Assembly: GCA_029204225.1 (NCBI GenBank)
Contig: CM055092.1
Location: 85,631,878-85,695,877 of the forward strand
Length of the DNA: 64,000 bases
Direction of reading: 5' to 3'
Source of the DNA: Diphasiastrum complanatum
Lineage: Eukaryota; Streptophyta; Lycopodiopsida; Lycopodiales; Lycopodiaceae
Numbering within the stretch: the first letter of the stretch is position 1; every line of letters begins with the position of its first letter. The position numbers and the translations under genes were made by a program. This document shows positions 55,376 to 64,000 of the stretch, piece after piece. The notes under the pieces are model-generated. The model saw nothing but the letters and a program-made list of their open reading frames with translations, ran no database searches and was not told the DNA's origin.

Positions 55376-55768
55376 GTGAGGTATGTCAAAGAGTTGCTGC
55401 ACAGGTTTCGGTTTCAGGATTGCAAACCAGTAAATACTCCTATTGAACCAAGTAAAAAGCTTTCTAAGCTTGGTGAGTCACAGTCATTTGATGCTACATT
55501 GTATAGGCAGTTAGTAGGGAGCTTGATTTACCTTACCATGACTAGACCAGATATATGATATGTTGTTGGCATTGTAAGTCAGTTTATGGCAGCACCTACG
55601 GAAATGCATTGGAAGGCAGCTAAACGCATTTTGCGTTATGTGAAAGGCACTTCAGATTATGGCTTGATTTACATGAAGCATGATGGTTTACCTAAGTTGT
55701 GTGACAATGTGGATGCGGATTGGGGAGGTGACTATGATGATCGAGTATGTATTTCAGTTTTGTGGTAG
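55376..55768 (+). pseudogene. Copia RT-RNase H connection (family A)
   Basis: VRYVKELLHRFRFQDCKPVN, TPIEPSKKLSKLGESQSFDA, YRQLVGSLIYLTMTRPDI, a TGA in place of Cys (55556-55558), then MAAPTEMHWKAAKRILRYVK, GLIYMKHDGLPKLCDNVDAD (RNase H first acidic residue) and WGGDYDDRVC. A loss of about 14 bp relative to 28565-28545 removes RSTTG and shifts the frame. Confidence 0.9.
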
Positions 55769-55837
55769 TTGCTTTTCCTGGTCTAGTAAGAAGCAAAGTA
55801 CAATTGCTCTTTCCACCACATAAGAGATTATAAGGCA

Positions 55838-56149
55838 ATGTGTAGTGCAGCACAGGAAGCTATATGGTTGAGACAAATGTTGGAAGAAGTTGGCATGAAG
55901 CAGAAAAATCCCACGACATTACATAGCGATAGTCAGAGTGGCATTCAGCTAGCAAAGAATCCAGTGTTCCATGCGAGAACTAAACACATTGAGATTCAGT
56001 ATCACTTTATACATGAGAGGCTGTTGAGTCGTGAAATTCTTGTTCATTGTAGCACAGAAGAACAACTAGCTGATATTTTCACTAAGCCACTTTTTGGAGA
56101 AAAGTTTGATAAGTTTATATCAAAGCTTTCTGTACTTAAAGTTTGTTGA
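55838..56149 (+). pseudogene. Copia RNase H end (family A)
   Basis: MCSAAQEAIWLRQMLEEVGM, TTLHSDSQSGIQLAKNPVFH, ARTKHIEIQYHFIHERLLSR, EQLADIFTKPLFGEKFDKFI and the family end SVLKVC before TGA 56147-56149. The preceding STIALSTT..EYKA piece (55797-55837) carries a stop and a shift. Confidence 0.9.
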
Positions 56150-56194
56150 CTTTAAAGCTATGTATATGACTGTATAAAAAGTAGACTCTACTTT

Positions 56195-56205
56195 AAGGGA
56201 GAGAG
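56195..56205 (+). other. Polypurine tract, family A
   Basis: AAGGGAGAGAG immediately before the 3' LTR; the same tract precedes the inverted LTR at 28086-28076. Confidence 0.85.
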
Positions 56206-56476
56206 TTAGAATTAAAGTAGAATCACTGTGTTACTGTACTGTGGGTCCTATCAGTTGATAAGGATCAGTTGGCCTCACCACGAGGCAAGTTGACGGGACA
56301 TGCGTCCCGCCAATGGCAACCTGGGTCATGCATGGGTTGCCTGAGTGAACAACTATATGTACAGTATAATTTCATTTTGAAAAATACAGTTGTTATGTGA
56401 GCTTGCTGTGGAGAGTGTTTTTATGTCTGTGTTACTGTGTAGCATGATCTGTGTTCCTGTGCAAAGCAAATTCTAA
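56206..56476 (+). repeat. Family A 3' LTR (271 bp)
   Basis: Matches the 5' LTR with several substitutions and an 11-bp difference near the start (TTAGAATTAAAGTAGAATCA against TTAGAATCA). Ends ATTCTAA. No matching 5-bp target duplication is evident beside the two LTRs (CTAAAG on the left, GTTGCA on the right). So the element either recombined or the site has decayed. Confidence 0.88.
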
Positions 56477-57230
56477 GTTGCAAGACAATAGCGGATAGAA
56501 ATCGCGCACTCTAAAGATGTCTCTGACTAACTGAGAATAAGTCTGATAATAAGTAGCTCTGCTGATAAGCAGTAGCGTAATAGCAAACTCTAAAACAAAT
56601 ATCTAAAGACTGAACTAGAATTCTCAAGAGAGTTCAAGCTTGAAAGCTTGATAGAGAGCTAACAACAATACTTTCTGATTGTAAATGATCTACTTGATAA
56701 GAGCATAGGAAGTGTCGTGTAATAACACTCATCCCCTTCACAATTTACAATAAAATTTCAGATGATGAAAAGAGATGTATGAACAACTAATTTATACTAA
56801 GTAATTAGGTCATCAAATGCGGTTGCTAGTTGGCTGGTGTCCAATGGCATTCATCCAGTTCCTTCTTAGAAATTGATTGTTGATAAGTGGTGAAAATTGG
56901 CCATAAATAATCAGTCTGCATAAATGAATCAAAACTGTCACTCTGTAGAAATGAACATAAACTGCCACAGGCGACAGTGTCGCAAAAAGACAGTGTTGTT
57001 GAGCTTTTGCGAAAAATCCGACAATGTCCTTAAATTACATTTAGGGTAGTCCCACACTTTGCCAAAGTCATTTCCTTAGCATTTGAAGCACTTTAGAAAA
57101 AGCAAAAAATGCGACTCTGCATATTTACTCGTAAATCCTGATAGGCGACAGTGTCGCTAAAATGCAAAAAATACGACACTATAATTTTACTCGTAATTCT
57201 TGACAGACAAAAAATGTGACACTGTTGTCA
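56477..57230 (-). repeat. Family B 3' LTR, minus strand, left part diverged
   Basis: About 56880-57230 matches 60190-60541 (GTCACTCTG..GAAATGAAC, CTTAAAT.ACATTTAGGGTAG, ACTCGTAAATCCTGA). On the minus strand the LTR starts TGACAACAG at 57230 right after pol. The part left of about 56880 does not match the other LTR, and its end was not found. Confidence 0.65.
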
Positions 57231-57613
57231 AACTTCATGGAATGCTTTGGTAAAAACATCTGCTATCATATCTTGCATTCTACAATACTGCAATCTGACC
57301 TCTTCGTTGAGAACTTTGCTTCTGACAAAATGATACTTCAGTTCAATGTACTTACTCCTTGAATGAAATCTAGGGTTGTTGATAAAGCAATGGCACCTTG
57401 ATTATGACAAAATAATGTCGTCGAAGCATATTGATTCAGACCGATATCTAAGAGTAAGTTCCTCAACCAAATTGCTTCCTTTGTAGCTTGAGAGGCTACA
57501 ATATACTCTGATTCAGTGGAAGATAGAGCTATTGAAGATTACTTGGGACTATTCCAGGAAATTGGACCATTGTTGAGGAAGAACGTGAATTCGGAAGTGG
57601 ATTTACGAGTGTC
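57231..57613 (-). pseudogene. Copia RNase H (family B), minus strand
   Basis: From about 57610 downward: SWAGD of the first RNase H motif joins DTRKSTSEFTFFLNNGPISW, then SSIALSSTESEYIVASQATK, ATLFCHNQGAIALSTTLDF in broken frames, and ADVFTKAFHEV ending beside the LTR. The stop at 57614 falls in the middle of DVSWAGD. Homologous to 3410-3918. Confidence 0.8.
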
Positions 57614-58773
57614 TTAATCTCCTGCCCAACTTACATCTGTATAACCACTGAGTAAATTGAGTTTGTCATTGCCGACTGCTCCATAACAAATGCAAAAGTC
57701 CATAGTAGCTCGAAGATATCTCATGACTCTGATAAGAGCCTTCCAATGTGTTACACCAGGATTAGTCATAAACTGACTGAGAGAGCTGACTGCAACAACT
57801 ATTTCTAGCCTAGTACATATCATGGAGTACATAAGAGATCCTATAATAGAATGGTAAGGATACTCACGCATCTGCTGCTTCTCATGAATTGTTTGGGGAC
57901 ATTGGTCCTTTGACAATTTGAGACTTGGTTCCATTGGTGAGAGAGCTAACTTGCAATTAAGCAGATTATATCTGACTAACCTCTGTTGTTTAATGTAGAC
58001 CAACTTCTGGTTCATGTCTCTGTGGATTTGTATACCAAGGCAGAAATGAACTTCGCCTAGATCGATCATGTTGAATTTAGAAGATAACATTGTCTTGGCC
58101 TCTTTTATCAGATCGGTATTGTTGCTGAAAAACAAAGTATCATCCACGTATAAAGTGATAATGATAAAAGAATGCTACCTTGCTTTGAACGTTTGAATCT
58201 GAAGAGCTAGGTGTGTAGCCGTGATCAATAAGAAAAGTATTGGTCCTTTGAAACCATGCTCGAGCAGATTGCTTCAAGCCATAAAGTGCCTTATGGAGTT
58301 TACACACATGATTGTGTTTACCCTCGATGATATAACCTGTGGGTTGCACCATGTAAATGTCTTCTTCGATAACTCCATTGAAATATGCTATCTGTACATC
58401 CATTTGATGTATTTCCAAATCTGATGCAACGACAAATGATAGCAAAAGTCGATTAGAAGAATGCTTGACTACTGACTGAAGGTCTCAGTGTAATCAATGT
58501 TTTATACCTGAGAAAATCCTCTAGCGACAAGTTGTGCCTTTCTTTGTTGATGCTTCCATCTACATTGTACTTGACTTTGAAAATCCATTTGCAATCAACT
58601 AAGTTTCTGCTAGCAGGTAATTCGACAATTGTCCATGTCTGGTTCTTGATAAGAGATGAATACTCTTTATACATAGCTTCTTTCCAGAGATCTGAATCAG
58701 GTTGATTGAGTGCCTCTTGGATAGATGTCGGTTCCTGAACAAGGTAGGCTGCAGACTCGTCTATGTACCTCAC
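57614..58773 (-). pseudogene. Copia reverse transcriptase (family B), minus strand
   Basis: Amino part SIQEALNQPDSDLWKEAMYK, LVDCKWIFKVKYNVDGSINK at 58773-58453. Then LEIHQMDVQIAYFNGVIEED, LHKALYGLKQSARAWF and DHGYTPSSSDSN, then a frameshift near 58190-58145. Next comes DDTLFFSNNTDLIKEAKTML (catalytic Asp pair split by the shift), IDLGEVHFCLGIQIHRDMNQ and TRLEIVVAVSSLSQFMTNPG. Three frames in all. Dead, but the best-kept family B RT, together with the copy at 2644. Confidence 0.9.
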
Positions 58774-59988
58774 AGGTGGTCTGCTACCTCTTGAAGATCT
58801 TCTGGGTAATAGAGGAAGTTGATCATTTCCATCATACTGTTGGTGCTAAACTGCAACTTCATCATCTTCTGATTCGTCGTTGATTTGTTGTTCATCAAAA
58901 GTAGAAGAGCTTCGACCTTCAATGGAATAGTCGACTGAGGAACTGGAAATTTCAATATGTCAGGAGAATCTAACAGGTCGGTTACATGGGGACTATCTTT
59001 TCCTTTGAGGTCTTGACACTGATCTTCGATGAAGATGACATCCCGGCTAGTGAATATTTTTGACTCGATAGGATTGAACGACTTGTAGGCTTGATCTGAA
59101 GTAGTGTAGCTGATGAAAATACATTTGATACTCTGAAAGTCGAACTTCTTCCTGAGATCACGAGGTATCTATGCAAAAGTAGTACTCCCAAAAACTCATA
59201 AGTTTGATGAAGAAGGTTTGGTACTTGTCCAAACTTCGAATGGTGTTTTGTCTAAGAGACCTTTAGTAGGACATCTGTTCAGAATATAGGTTGCTGTTGA
59301 AACAACTTCAGCCCAGAAGGACTTCGGAAGTGTCGCATGTGATTACATGCACTTTGTTGATTCAACTAAAGTTCTGTTCTTTCTCTCAGCAAGACCATTT
59401 GATTGGGGCAAATAGGAGGTAATGTATTGTTGCTCAATGTCGTTGTTAAGGCAATACTCCTCAAATTCGATGGATATGTATTATCCCATGTTATCTGATC
59501 TCAGTGCTTTGATTCGTTTGCTAGTTTTATTCTCAGCATGCTCTTTGAATTGTCTCAATTTGATGAAAGCATCTGATTTTTGTTTAATCAAATAAACCAT
59601 TGTTCTTCTAGAGAATTCATCAATAAAGGTAATGAAATACTTTGCATTTATCAATGAAGGAGTTTGCATAGGCCCACATATATTTGTATGAACATCATCT
59701 AATAGACCTTTTGCTGCATGCCTATGGTTTGATCTAAGAGGAATCCTAGCCTGTTTTCCAAAGATGCAGCTATGACAGATAGGGAGATCGACCTTACCAG
59801 AATGATAGTTGAGTTCAAGAACGATGGATTGTCTTGATATGTTCAAAACAGATGCATAATTCAAGTGTCATAAGTGATGATGCCATAGTAATGCTTTATT
59901 GACTAGAATAGAGGTTTTCAAGACTTGACTAGACTCAGAATAACAATGTGCCAATCAATATAAGTAACCCTGCCAATCTATATAGAAT
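58774..59988 (-). pseudogene. Copia integrase (family B), minus strand; gag absent
   Basis: The finger part reads KALLWHHHL..HLNYASVLN and LPICHSCIFGKQARIPLRSN. The core has DDVHTNICGPMQT (the first Asp is Asn in HTNICGP), ITFIDEFSRRTMVYLIKQKS, KALRSDNMG at a stop (59481), then the pieces [40 protein letters not shown] and VTSRDVIFIEDQCQDLKGKD in broken frames. The amino end runs straight into the PBS at 59989, so gag and most of the protease are deleted. Confidence 0.85.
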
Positions 59989-60000
59989 GCCCTGATACCA
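59989..60000 (-). other. Primer-binding site, family B
   Basis: On the minus strand TGGTATCAGGGC follows the LTR end CCGACA; one change from TGGTATCAGAGC. Confidence 0.85.
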
Positions 60001-60541
60001 TGTCGGAAATAGGTTGGATAATGTAATGCGGAAACTTCCTACTTGCAATGCATGACTACGCCTATCAAAAATTGAACAAAGCAGTAGTGATGAAAATAAA
60101 ATCACGTTCAATCCTTAGCAACTAACTTTGAAATCTCTAGATACTAAGTGATTACGTAGCCAAACATAAAGTATTGAATTCTCAGACAATTTCTATCAGT
60201 TAGAAAATTAGCCAGAAACAGTCTTATCTGTATAAATGAACAAAAACTGTCACTCTGCAGAAATGAACGTAAATTACCACAGACGACAATGTGGCAAAAA
60301 GGTGACAATCTCGAATTTCTGCGAAATACCTGATAGTGTCCTTAAATCACATTTAGGGTAGCCTTACACTTTGCGAGAGACATTTCCTTAACATTTGAGA
60401 CACTTTGGAAAAAGTGCAAAATGCAACTCTGCATATTTACTCGTAAATCCTGACAGGCGACAGTGTCGCTAAAATGCAAAAAAACGCCACTGTAATTCTA
60501 CTCGTAATTCTTGAAAGGCAAAAAATGCGACACTGTTGTCA
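60001..60541 (-). repeat. Family B 5' LTR (541 bp), minus strand
   Basis: Bounded by TGACAACAG (60541, minus strand) and CCGACA (60001), so it has canonical TG...CA ends, and is followed by a PBS. Carries several CGACA/TGTCG motifs, including GGCGACAGTGTCGC near 60455-60470. Confidence 0.8.
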
Positions 60542-60544
60542 AAG

Positions 60545-60599
60545 TCCGTGTATTTCTGCAGATTGTATAAAAACACTTGCAAATCTGCAGAGACACGGA
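60545..60599. other. Inverted repeat hairpin, 17-bp stem
   Basis: TCCGTGT and TCTGCAGATT (60545-60564) pair with AATCTGCAGA and ACACGGA (60582-60599), with a small bulge and a 17-base loop. It sits immediately upstream of the family B 5' LTR on that strand. Confidence 0.75.
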
Positions 60600-60684
60600 A
60601 AAATCCATAGAACTGGATAAACAATGGATGAGGATTAAAACTGATTAGTCAATTAGTAAGAAAGAGAATAATCCAACATAGTGT

Positions 60685-60979
60685 ATCATTAGCAATCTAT
60701 GTATAGAGAATCCATGTATAGGAACTCCATGCATAATGAATCTATGTATAGGGGAGTTAATACCTTGCATTTCCACATGCACTAGGGCTTATATAAGGAG
60801 GCCAAACTCATCCTACTACACCATCATTTGGTTGATTCATTGGTGGGATCTCTCTGCACTTGGCTTGGGGGCTTCTAGAGATTTATTGGTTGCTTCCACT
60901 TAGTTGGGTGGTTTCTCTAACAGTGTGTTCTCTATTGTTTTGTCTTGTAAGCAGGCGACTATTACATTGGAATCAGAAC
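60685..60979 (+). repeat. Family C LTR (left-truncated) and PBS
   Basis: Matches 6428-6743, including the four 15-bp repeats (60694-60753), TATATAAG (60790-60797) and the PBS-like TTGGAATCAGAAC (60967-60979). The LTR's first 150 bp are missing. Confidence 0.75.
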
Positions 60980-62103
60980 AAGGCTTACGAAGATTGGAGA
61001 ACTTGGAGAAGTGCTACTTTCCATCAAAATTTTGGTGTGGATCAATTGGAATTTCTTCCAGGAGGATAGCATGATGGCAAGTGGGTGTAGTATCCCGGTT
61101 TCCATTTGCATGTTGCTAAGATCCATTTCTCTCGAAATTTTTTTGGGTTTTATGGAGAATTGTCCTAGGAAGCCAATTTGTAATGTTTTTTTGGAGCTTG
61201 TTCTTGTGTAGCTCATATATTGTGTAATTCTAAATTTTTCAAAAAGTGTACTTATATTTTAGGGATCATTAATGATGAAATCAATGATGCATGCTGGTTG
61301 TTTTCATGATTTACGGTTCTAGGCTATCTTTTGGTCAAAATTGCTTGTTTTTTCATGCTTTTTGACTCAAAGTTGATAGTAAGAACACAAATCCAACAAG
61401 ATCAAATCAATTAGATGGCTATAATTCTGTAAATTTATTGGATGTGCTACAGAAAGAGTTGCATGTGATAAAATTCCACTTTATAGTGAAGAAAAAATTG
61501 GAAGATATCCAAAAAATCATCATTTTTACTTGTTTTTTTTTCATTAAGTTGGATAGTAGGTGCTTGTAAAACACCATGTAGAACTTGTAAAGAGGTGAAC
61601 CAAAGTATTTTGAATCTTTCCCTAAAGTTAGAGCCAAGAATTCCATGAATTGGGCTTGTAGAAAGTCAAAAAAGACCAAAAACTAGCTTGTTTTTGTGGG
61701 TTTTGGGAGATGGATTGCTCCCAATCCATAAGGAGATCATGCTGAAAATTTATACAACATTATCAGCATTCCTTTTTACCTTTCAATCAAGCTATTAGCC
61801 CTGTAAATTGATGGCCGGTGGCTTATGGTTATTCTCCATCAAGTTTGAAGCTATTTTGACTTCTACAAACAAAGAAATGTTCGTTCTCAGCCTATACTGC
61901 TACATAAGATCTATATGAATGCTTCATGGAATTCTTATAGACCATTTAAGACTGTTGGTAACATCACTTTTGAGCTTGGAGAGGTGTCTGACAGACGCTC
62001 TATTCCCACACATGTGAAGCCTAGATGTAATTTGGTGCATTGTAGCCAAAGTTATGGTTGCTTGAAATTTTGGCAGTTTTGTGAGTAAAATTGACAAAAT
62101 TTT
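60980..62103 (+). repeat. Family C internal leader, second copy
   Basis: Matches 6744-7900 with small insertions and losses. Ends abruptly at ATTGACAAAATTTTG, where family X internal sequence begins. Confidence 0.75.
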
Positions 62104-62405
62104 GCTTAAATCACAAGATCAGGTATGGATGTGTGGTATCCATCTGATAGGCATGCCAATCATCCAAATAAATGGATTCTCTAGGTTTTGGGAACAAGAG
62201 ATAATATCCTATATGGACTATAGGACAACTAGATGACCAATGGATCTATAGAATATCAGATAAGGCGGTTAAGGGTTTTCTGGAAGGAAGAGCTAGTGGT
62301 ATGAGATATCAGCAACTTTGGAAAGGAAATTCTAGGACTGTAAAGATCTGATTATCAATGGAGTATTTTAGAACCTAGTCATGATATGGGAAAAAGAAAA
62401 CCATT
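62104..62405 (+). repeat. Family X internal fragment, copy 5
   Basis: Matches about 14172-14480, from TAAATCACAAGATCAGGTAT to AAAAGAAAACCATT; also inverted at about 47860-48140. No LTR part. Confidence 0.75.
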
Positions 62406-62439
62406 AATTGCAATGTTTATTGAGAAAACATTGAGCATA

Positions 62440-62945
62440 CTTAGATTAAATAATGAAGATGAAATATGAAGCTCCAAGTACTTCTATGCCCAATATGAAG
62501 TGAAGTTGACCAAGATCTACCATCTTAGATTTTAGAGATAAAGTTTTCCTAGTTTTCTCTATGCCATCAATGTTATTACCACTAGGTATGATGTCATCTA
62601 CATAAACCAACAAAAGTGCAATGCCATTTACATCAAAATTTATGTACAAACTTGTATCATACTCACTTTTAGTGAATCCAATGGAAACTAGAAAGTCATT
62701 CACTCTTGAATTCCAAGACCTTGATGCTTGCTTCAAGCCGTACAAGCTCCTTTGAAGATGTTGATGAAGCCTTGGGGCTGCTCCATGAAGATGTCTTCCT
62801 CCAAATAACCATTAAGGAATGCATTAGAAACATCCATTTGGAAAAGCATCCAACCAAAATCTGAAGAAGGATTAACCCTATGGTGACCATCTTGGCCACG
62901 GGTGCAAATGTTTCTTCGTAGTCTATGGTTTCTCTCTTGGGCATA
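62440..62945 (-). pseudogene. Copia reverse transcriptase, minus strand
   Basis: Amino part [20 protein letters not shown], then after a frameshift [26 protein letters not shown]. Next is [40 protein letters not shown], the catalytic LLVYVDDIIPSGNNI and MVDLGQLHFILGIE, stopping near 62446. All core motifs are present across two frames. Similar in style to the fragment at 100-513 (same YVDDII and LHFILGIE ending), so they may be one family. Confidence 0.88.
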
Positions 62946-63653
62946 TCCTTTGGAAACTAGCTTTGAATTGTGCTTGCTTATACTCCATCCATGTCGAGTT
63001 TAAGCTTGGAGATCCATTTACATCTAATCACATTCTTTAGACGTCTATCAACAAGGATCCATGTGCCATTTTCAATCACAAAGTTGTATTCATCTAACAT
63101 TGCTTGGAACCACTATGTGGAACTTAATGCATCTTCTACACATGAAGGTTATTCAAAATTTGAAATGAATGAAAAGGATGAAGATGGATTACCCTCGGCT
63201 TGCTTACCCTTGTCTTGATATGTGAGTCTCATTGGCTCCATTCTTGCCCTTGATGACCTTCTTGGAGTGATTGGTACACTCGGCTCTTGCTCCTCCTCAA
63301 GATCAAGATTGTCTTGATCCTCGGCCACCTCTGTCCTGATAGGTGATTTGGTTGAGTCATTTTACTTTCATCAAATATGACATCTCTAGATACAACAAAC
63401 TTGGGAATGTATACCTAGTATGCTTTGCTTTCATTTCCATACCTGAGCATGATCCCTTTGATTGATGATGGCTCTTCCTTGGTCCTTGTCTGCAACGGTG
63501 TATGCACATAACAAATGCATCCAAAAACCCGTAAGTCCTTGAGATTGGGCTACTTCCCATAAAAGACTTTAAATGGTATTTTGCCTTCAATAGAGCTACA
63601 TGAATTGACCCCGTCTTAAAATGTATGTAGTTGTGGCCATATTGCCTTGTCAC
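62946..63653 (-). pseudogene. Copia post-integrase region and RT start, minus strand
   Basis: From 63653: PFKVFYGK, then PNLKDLRVFGCICYVHTPLQ, IMLRYGNESKAY, VYIPKFVVSRDVIFDESKMT in broken frames (post-core integrase). Then an acidic and Ser-rich linker, and a decayed pre-RT box near 63110-62950 ([20 protein letters not shown]). Integrase core is missing. Confidence 0.75.
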
Positions 63654-63935
63654 TTATCTAGTTAGGTTGTATAGTAATAACAATGGTTAGAGCAAGTCAT
63701 TAGCTTTATAACAAGTAGAATCATGATTTGTTAACCTTTGACAAATATTTGTCAGACCTTTTGATAGTTGCTCGATAATTGTTAATCTCGATGTTGACCC
63801 ACCTGTTAGCGATTGTTGTATATTTCAATAGATTGTGCAATAACATGAGTAAAATCTATAAAAACTAACTACATGAATGAATCTATATTAATAATTGGAT
63901 TATAAAAATAATAATCCAACACTCTCCCTTAATCT
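63654..63935 (-). repeat. PPT and LTR start of a copia, minus strand
   Basis: On the minus strand a purine tract AAGGGAGAG (63931-63923) precedes TGTTGGATTATTATTTTTAT (63922), a typical copia LTR start with an internal inverted repeat GGATTAT..ATAATCC. The LTR is then cut by integrase-end sequence at about 63655, so it does not belong in register with that pol piece. The last 65 bp of the window would be the 3' end of this element's interior. Confidence 0.6.
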
Positions 63936-64000
63936 AAATCCATGAACGCCTTGATCTTTAAACTTAATATTGCACATTTTGTGTGCATCCAAGCTCAATG

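Noticed and set aside
60666-60678. LTR start TGTTGGATTATT on the minus strand, as at 63922
   Set aside because: Only 12 bp match, with no purine tract beside it; likely chance.
1-64000. CRISPR arrays, tRNA or rRNA genes, operons, ribosome binding sites
   Set aside because: None seen; the tRNA-like matches are retrotransposon primer-binding sites, and the sequence is eukaryotic.

Overview
The window looks like repeat-rich nuclear DNA of a land plant. Support: several Ty1/copia element families with primer-binding sites matching plant initiator-Met tRNA (TGGTATCAGAGC), Ty3/gypsy pieces, GT-AG introns, a short run of the plant telomere unit TTTAGGG, and AT-rich composition. I cannot name the species. 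I see no intact host gene, tRNA, rRNA or CRISPR array. Almost everything is a nested, truncated or rearranged transposable element. Coordinates of repeat edges are by eye, roughly +/-10 to 30 bases.

Element families recur across the window. Family A is copia with LTRs of about 260 bp: pieces at 9.1-11.2 kb (+), 15.9-17.3 kb (+), 28.0-28.9 kb (-), 28.9-29.5 kb (+) and 31.2-34.4 kb (-), and one nearly full-length copy at 49.8-56.5 kb (+). Family B is copia: 1.6-3.9 kb (+) and 57.2-60.5 kb (-, with PBS and a TG...CA LTR). Family C is an LTR family with a TATATAAG box: 6.3-7.9 kb (+), 27.0-27.5 kb (-), 45.5-45.7 kb (-) and 60.7-62.1 kb (+). Family X is non-coding LTR plus flank: 11.3-12.4, 13.9-15.9, 34.4-35.7 (-), 47.0-48.3 (-) and 62.1-62.4 kb. 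Other copia fragments lie at 0.1-1.3, 5.9-6.2, 23.5-24.2 (-), 35.7-36.2 (-), 38.1-39.1 (-) and 62.4-63.9 kb (-). Gypsy fragments lie at 23.3 kb (gag, +) and 39.1-40.7 kb (pol, -). Two small terminal-inverted-repeat DNA elements sit at 8.61-9.01 kb and 43.98-44.85 kb.

The least ordinary part is 36.3-45.4 kb, with outliers at 17.4-17.9 kb and perhaps 49.0-49.8 kb. It holds decayed but readable coding relics with introns that are not LTR-retrotransposon genes. (1) A + strand relic (36323-37930) has a DDMDQ motif and a C-x2-C segment; a further piece of the same family lies at 17358-17931. (2) A + strand relic lies at 40688-41677. (3) A - strand gene (43648-41916) joins a histone-H3-like helix, a Pro/Ser-rich linker and a split Ulp1/C48-type cysteine protease core. 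(4) A divergent + strand relic (43806-45400) has one exon interrupted by an 872-bp TIR element. Removing the element and one copy of a TATG target duplication restores the frame exactly. These may be parts of one dead, large DNA transposon or a captured gene cluster. That is inference.

Structural history visible in the sequence includes a 2.7-kb inverted duplication (14.5-17.3 kb versus 33.0-35.7 kb) whose two arms share a 78-bp micro-inversion and a frameshift in gag-protease. It also includes a tandem duplication of the family A leader with its gag start, and head-to-head junctions inside family A.
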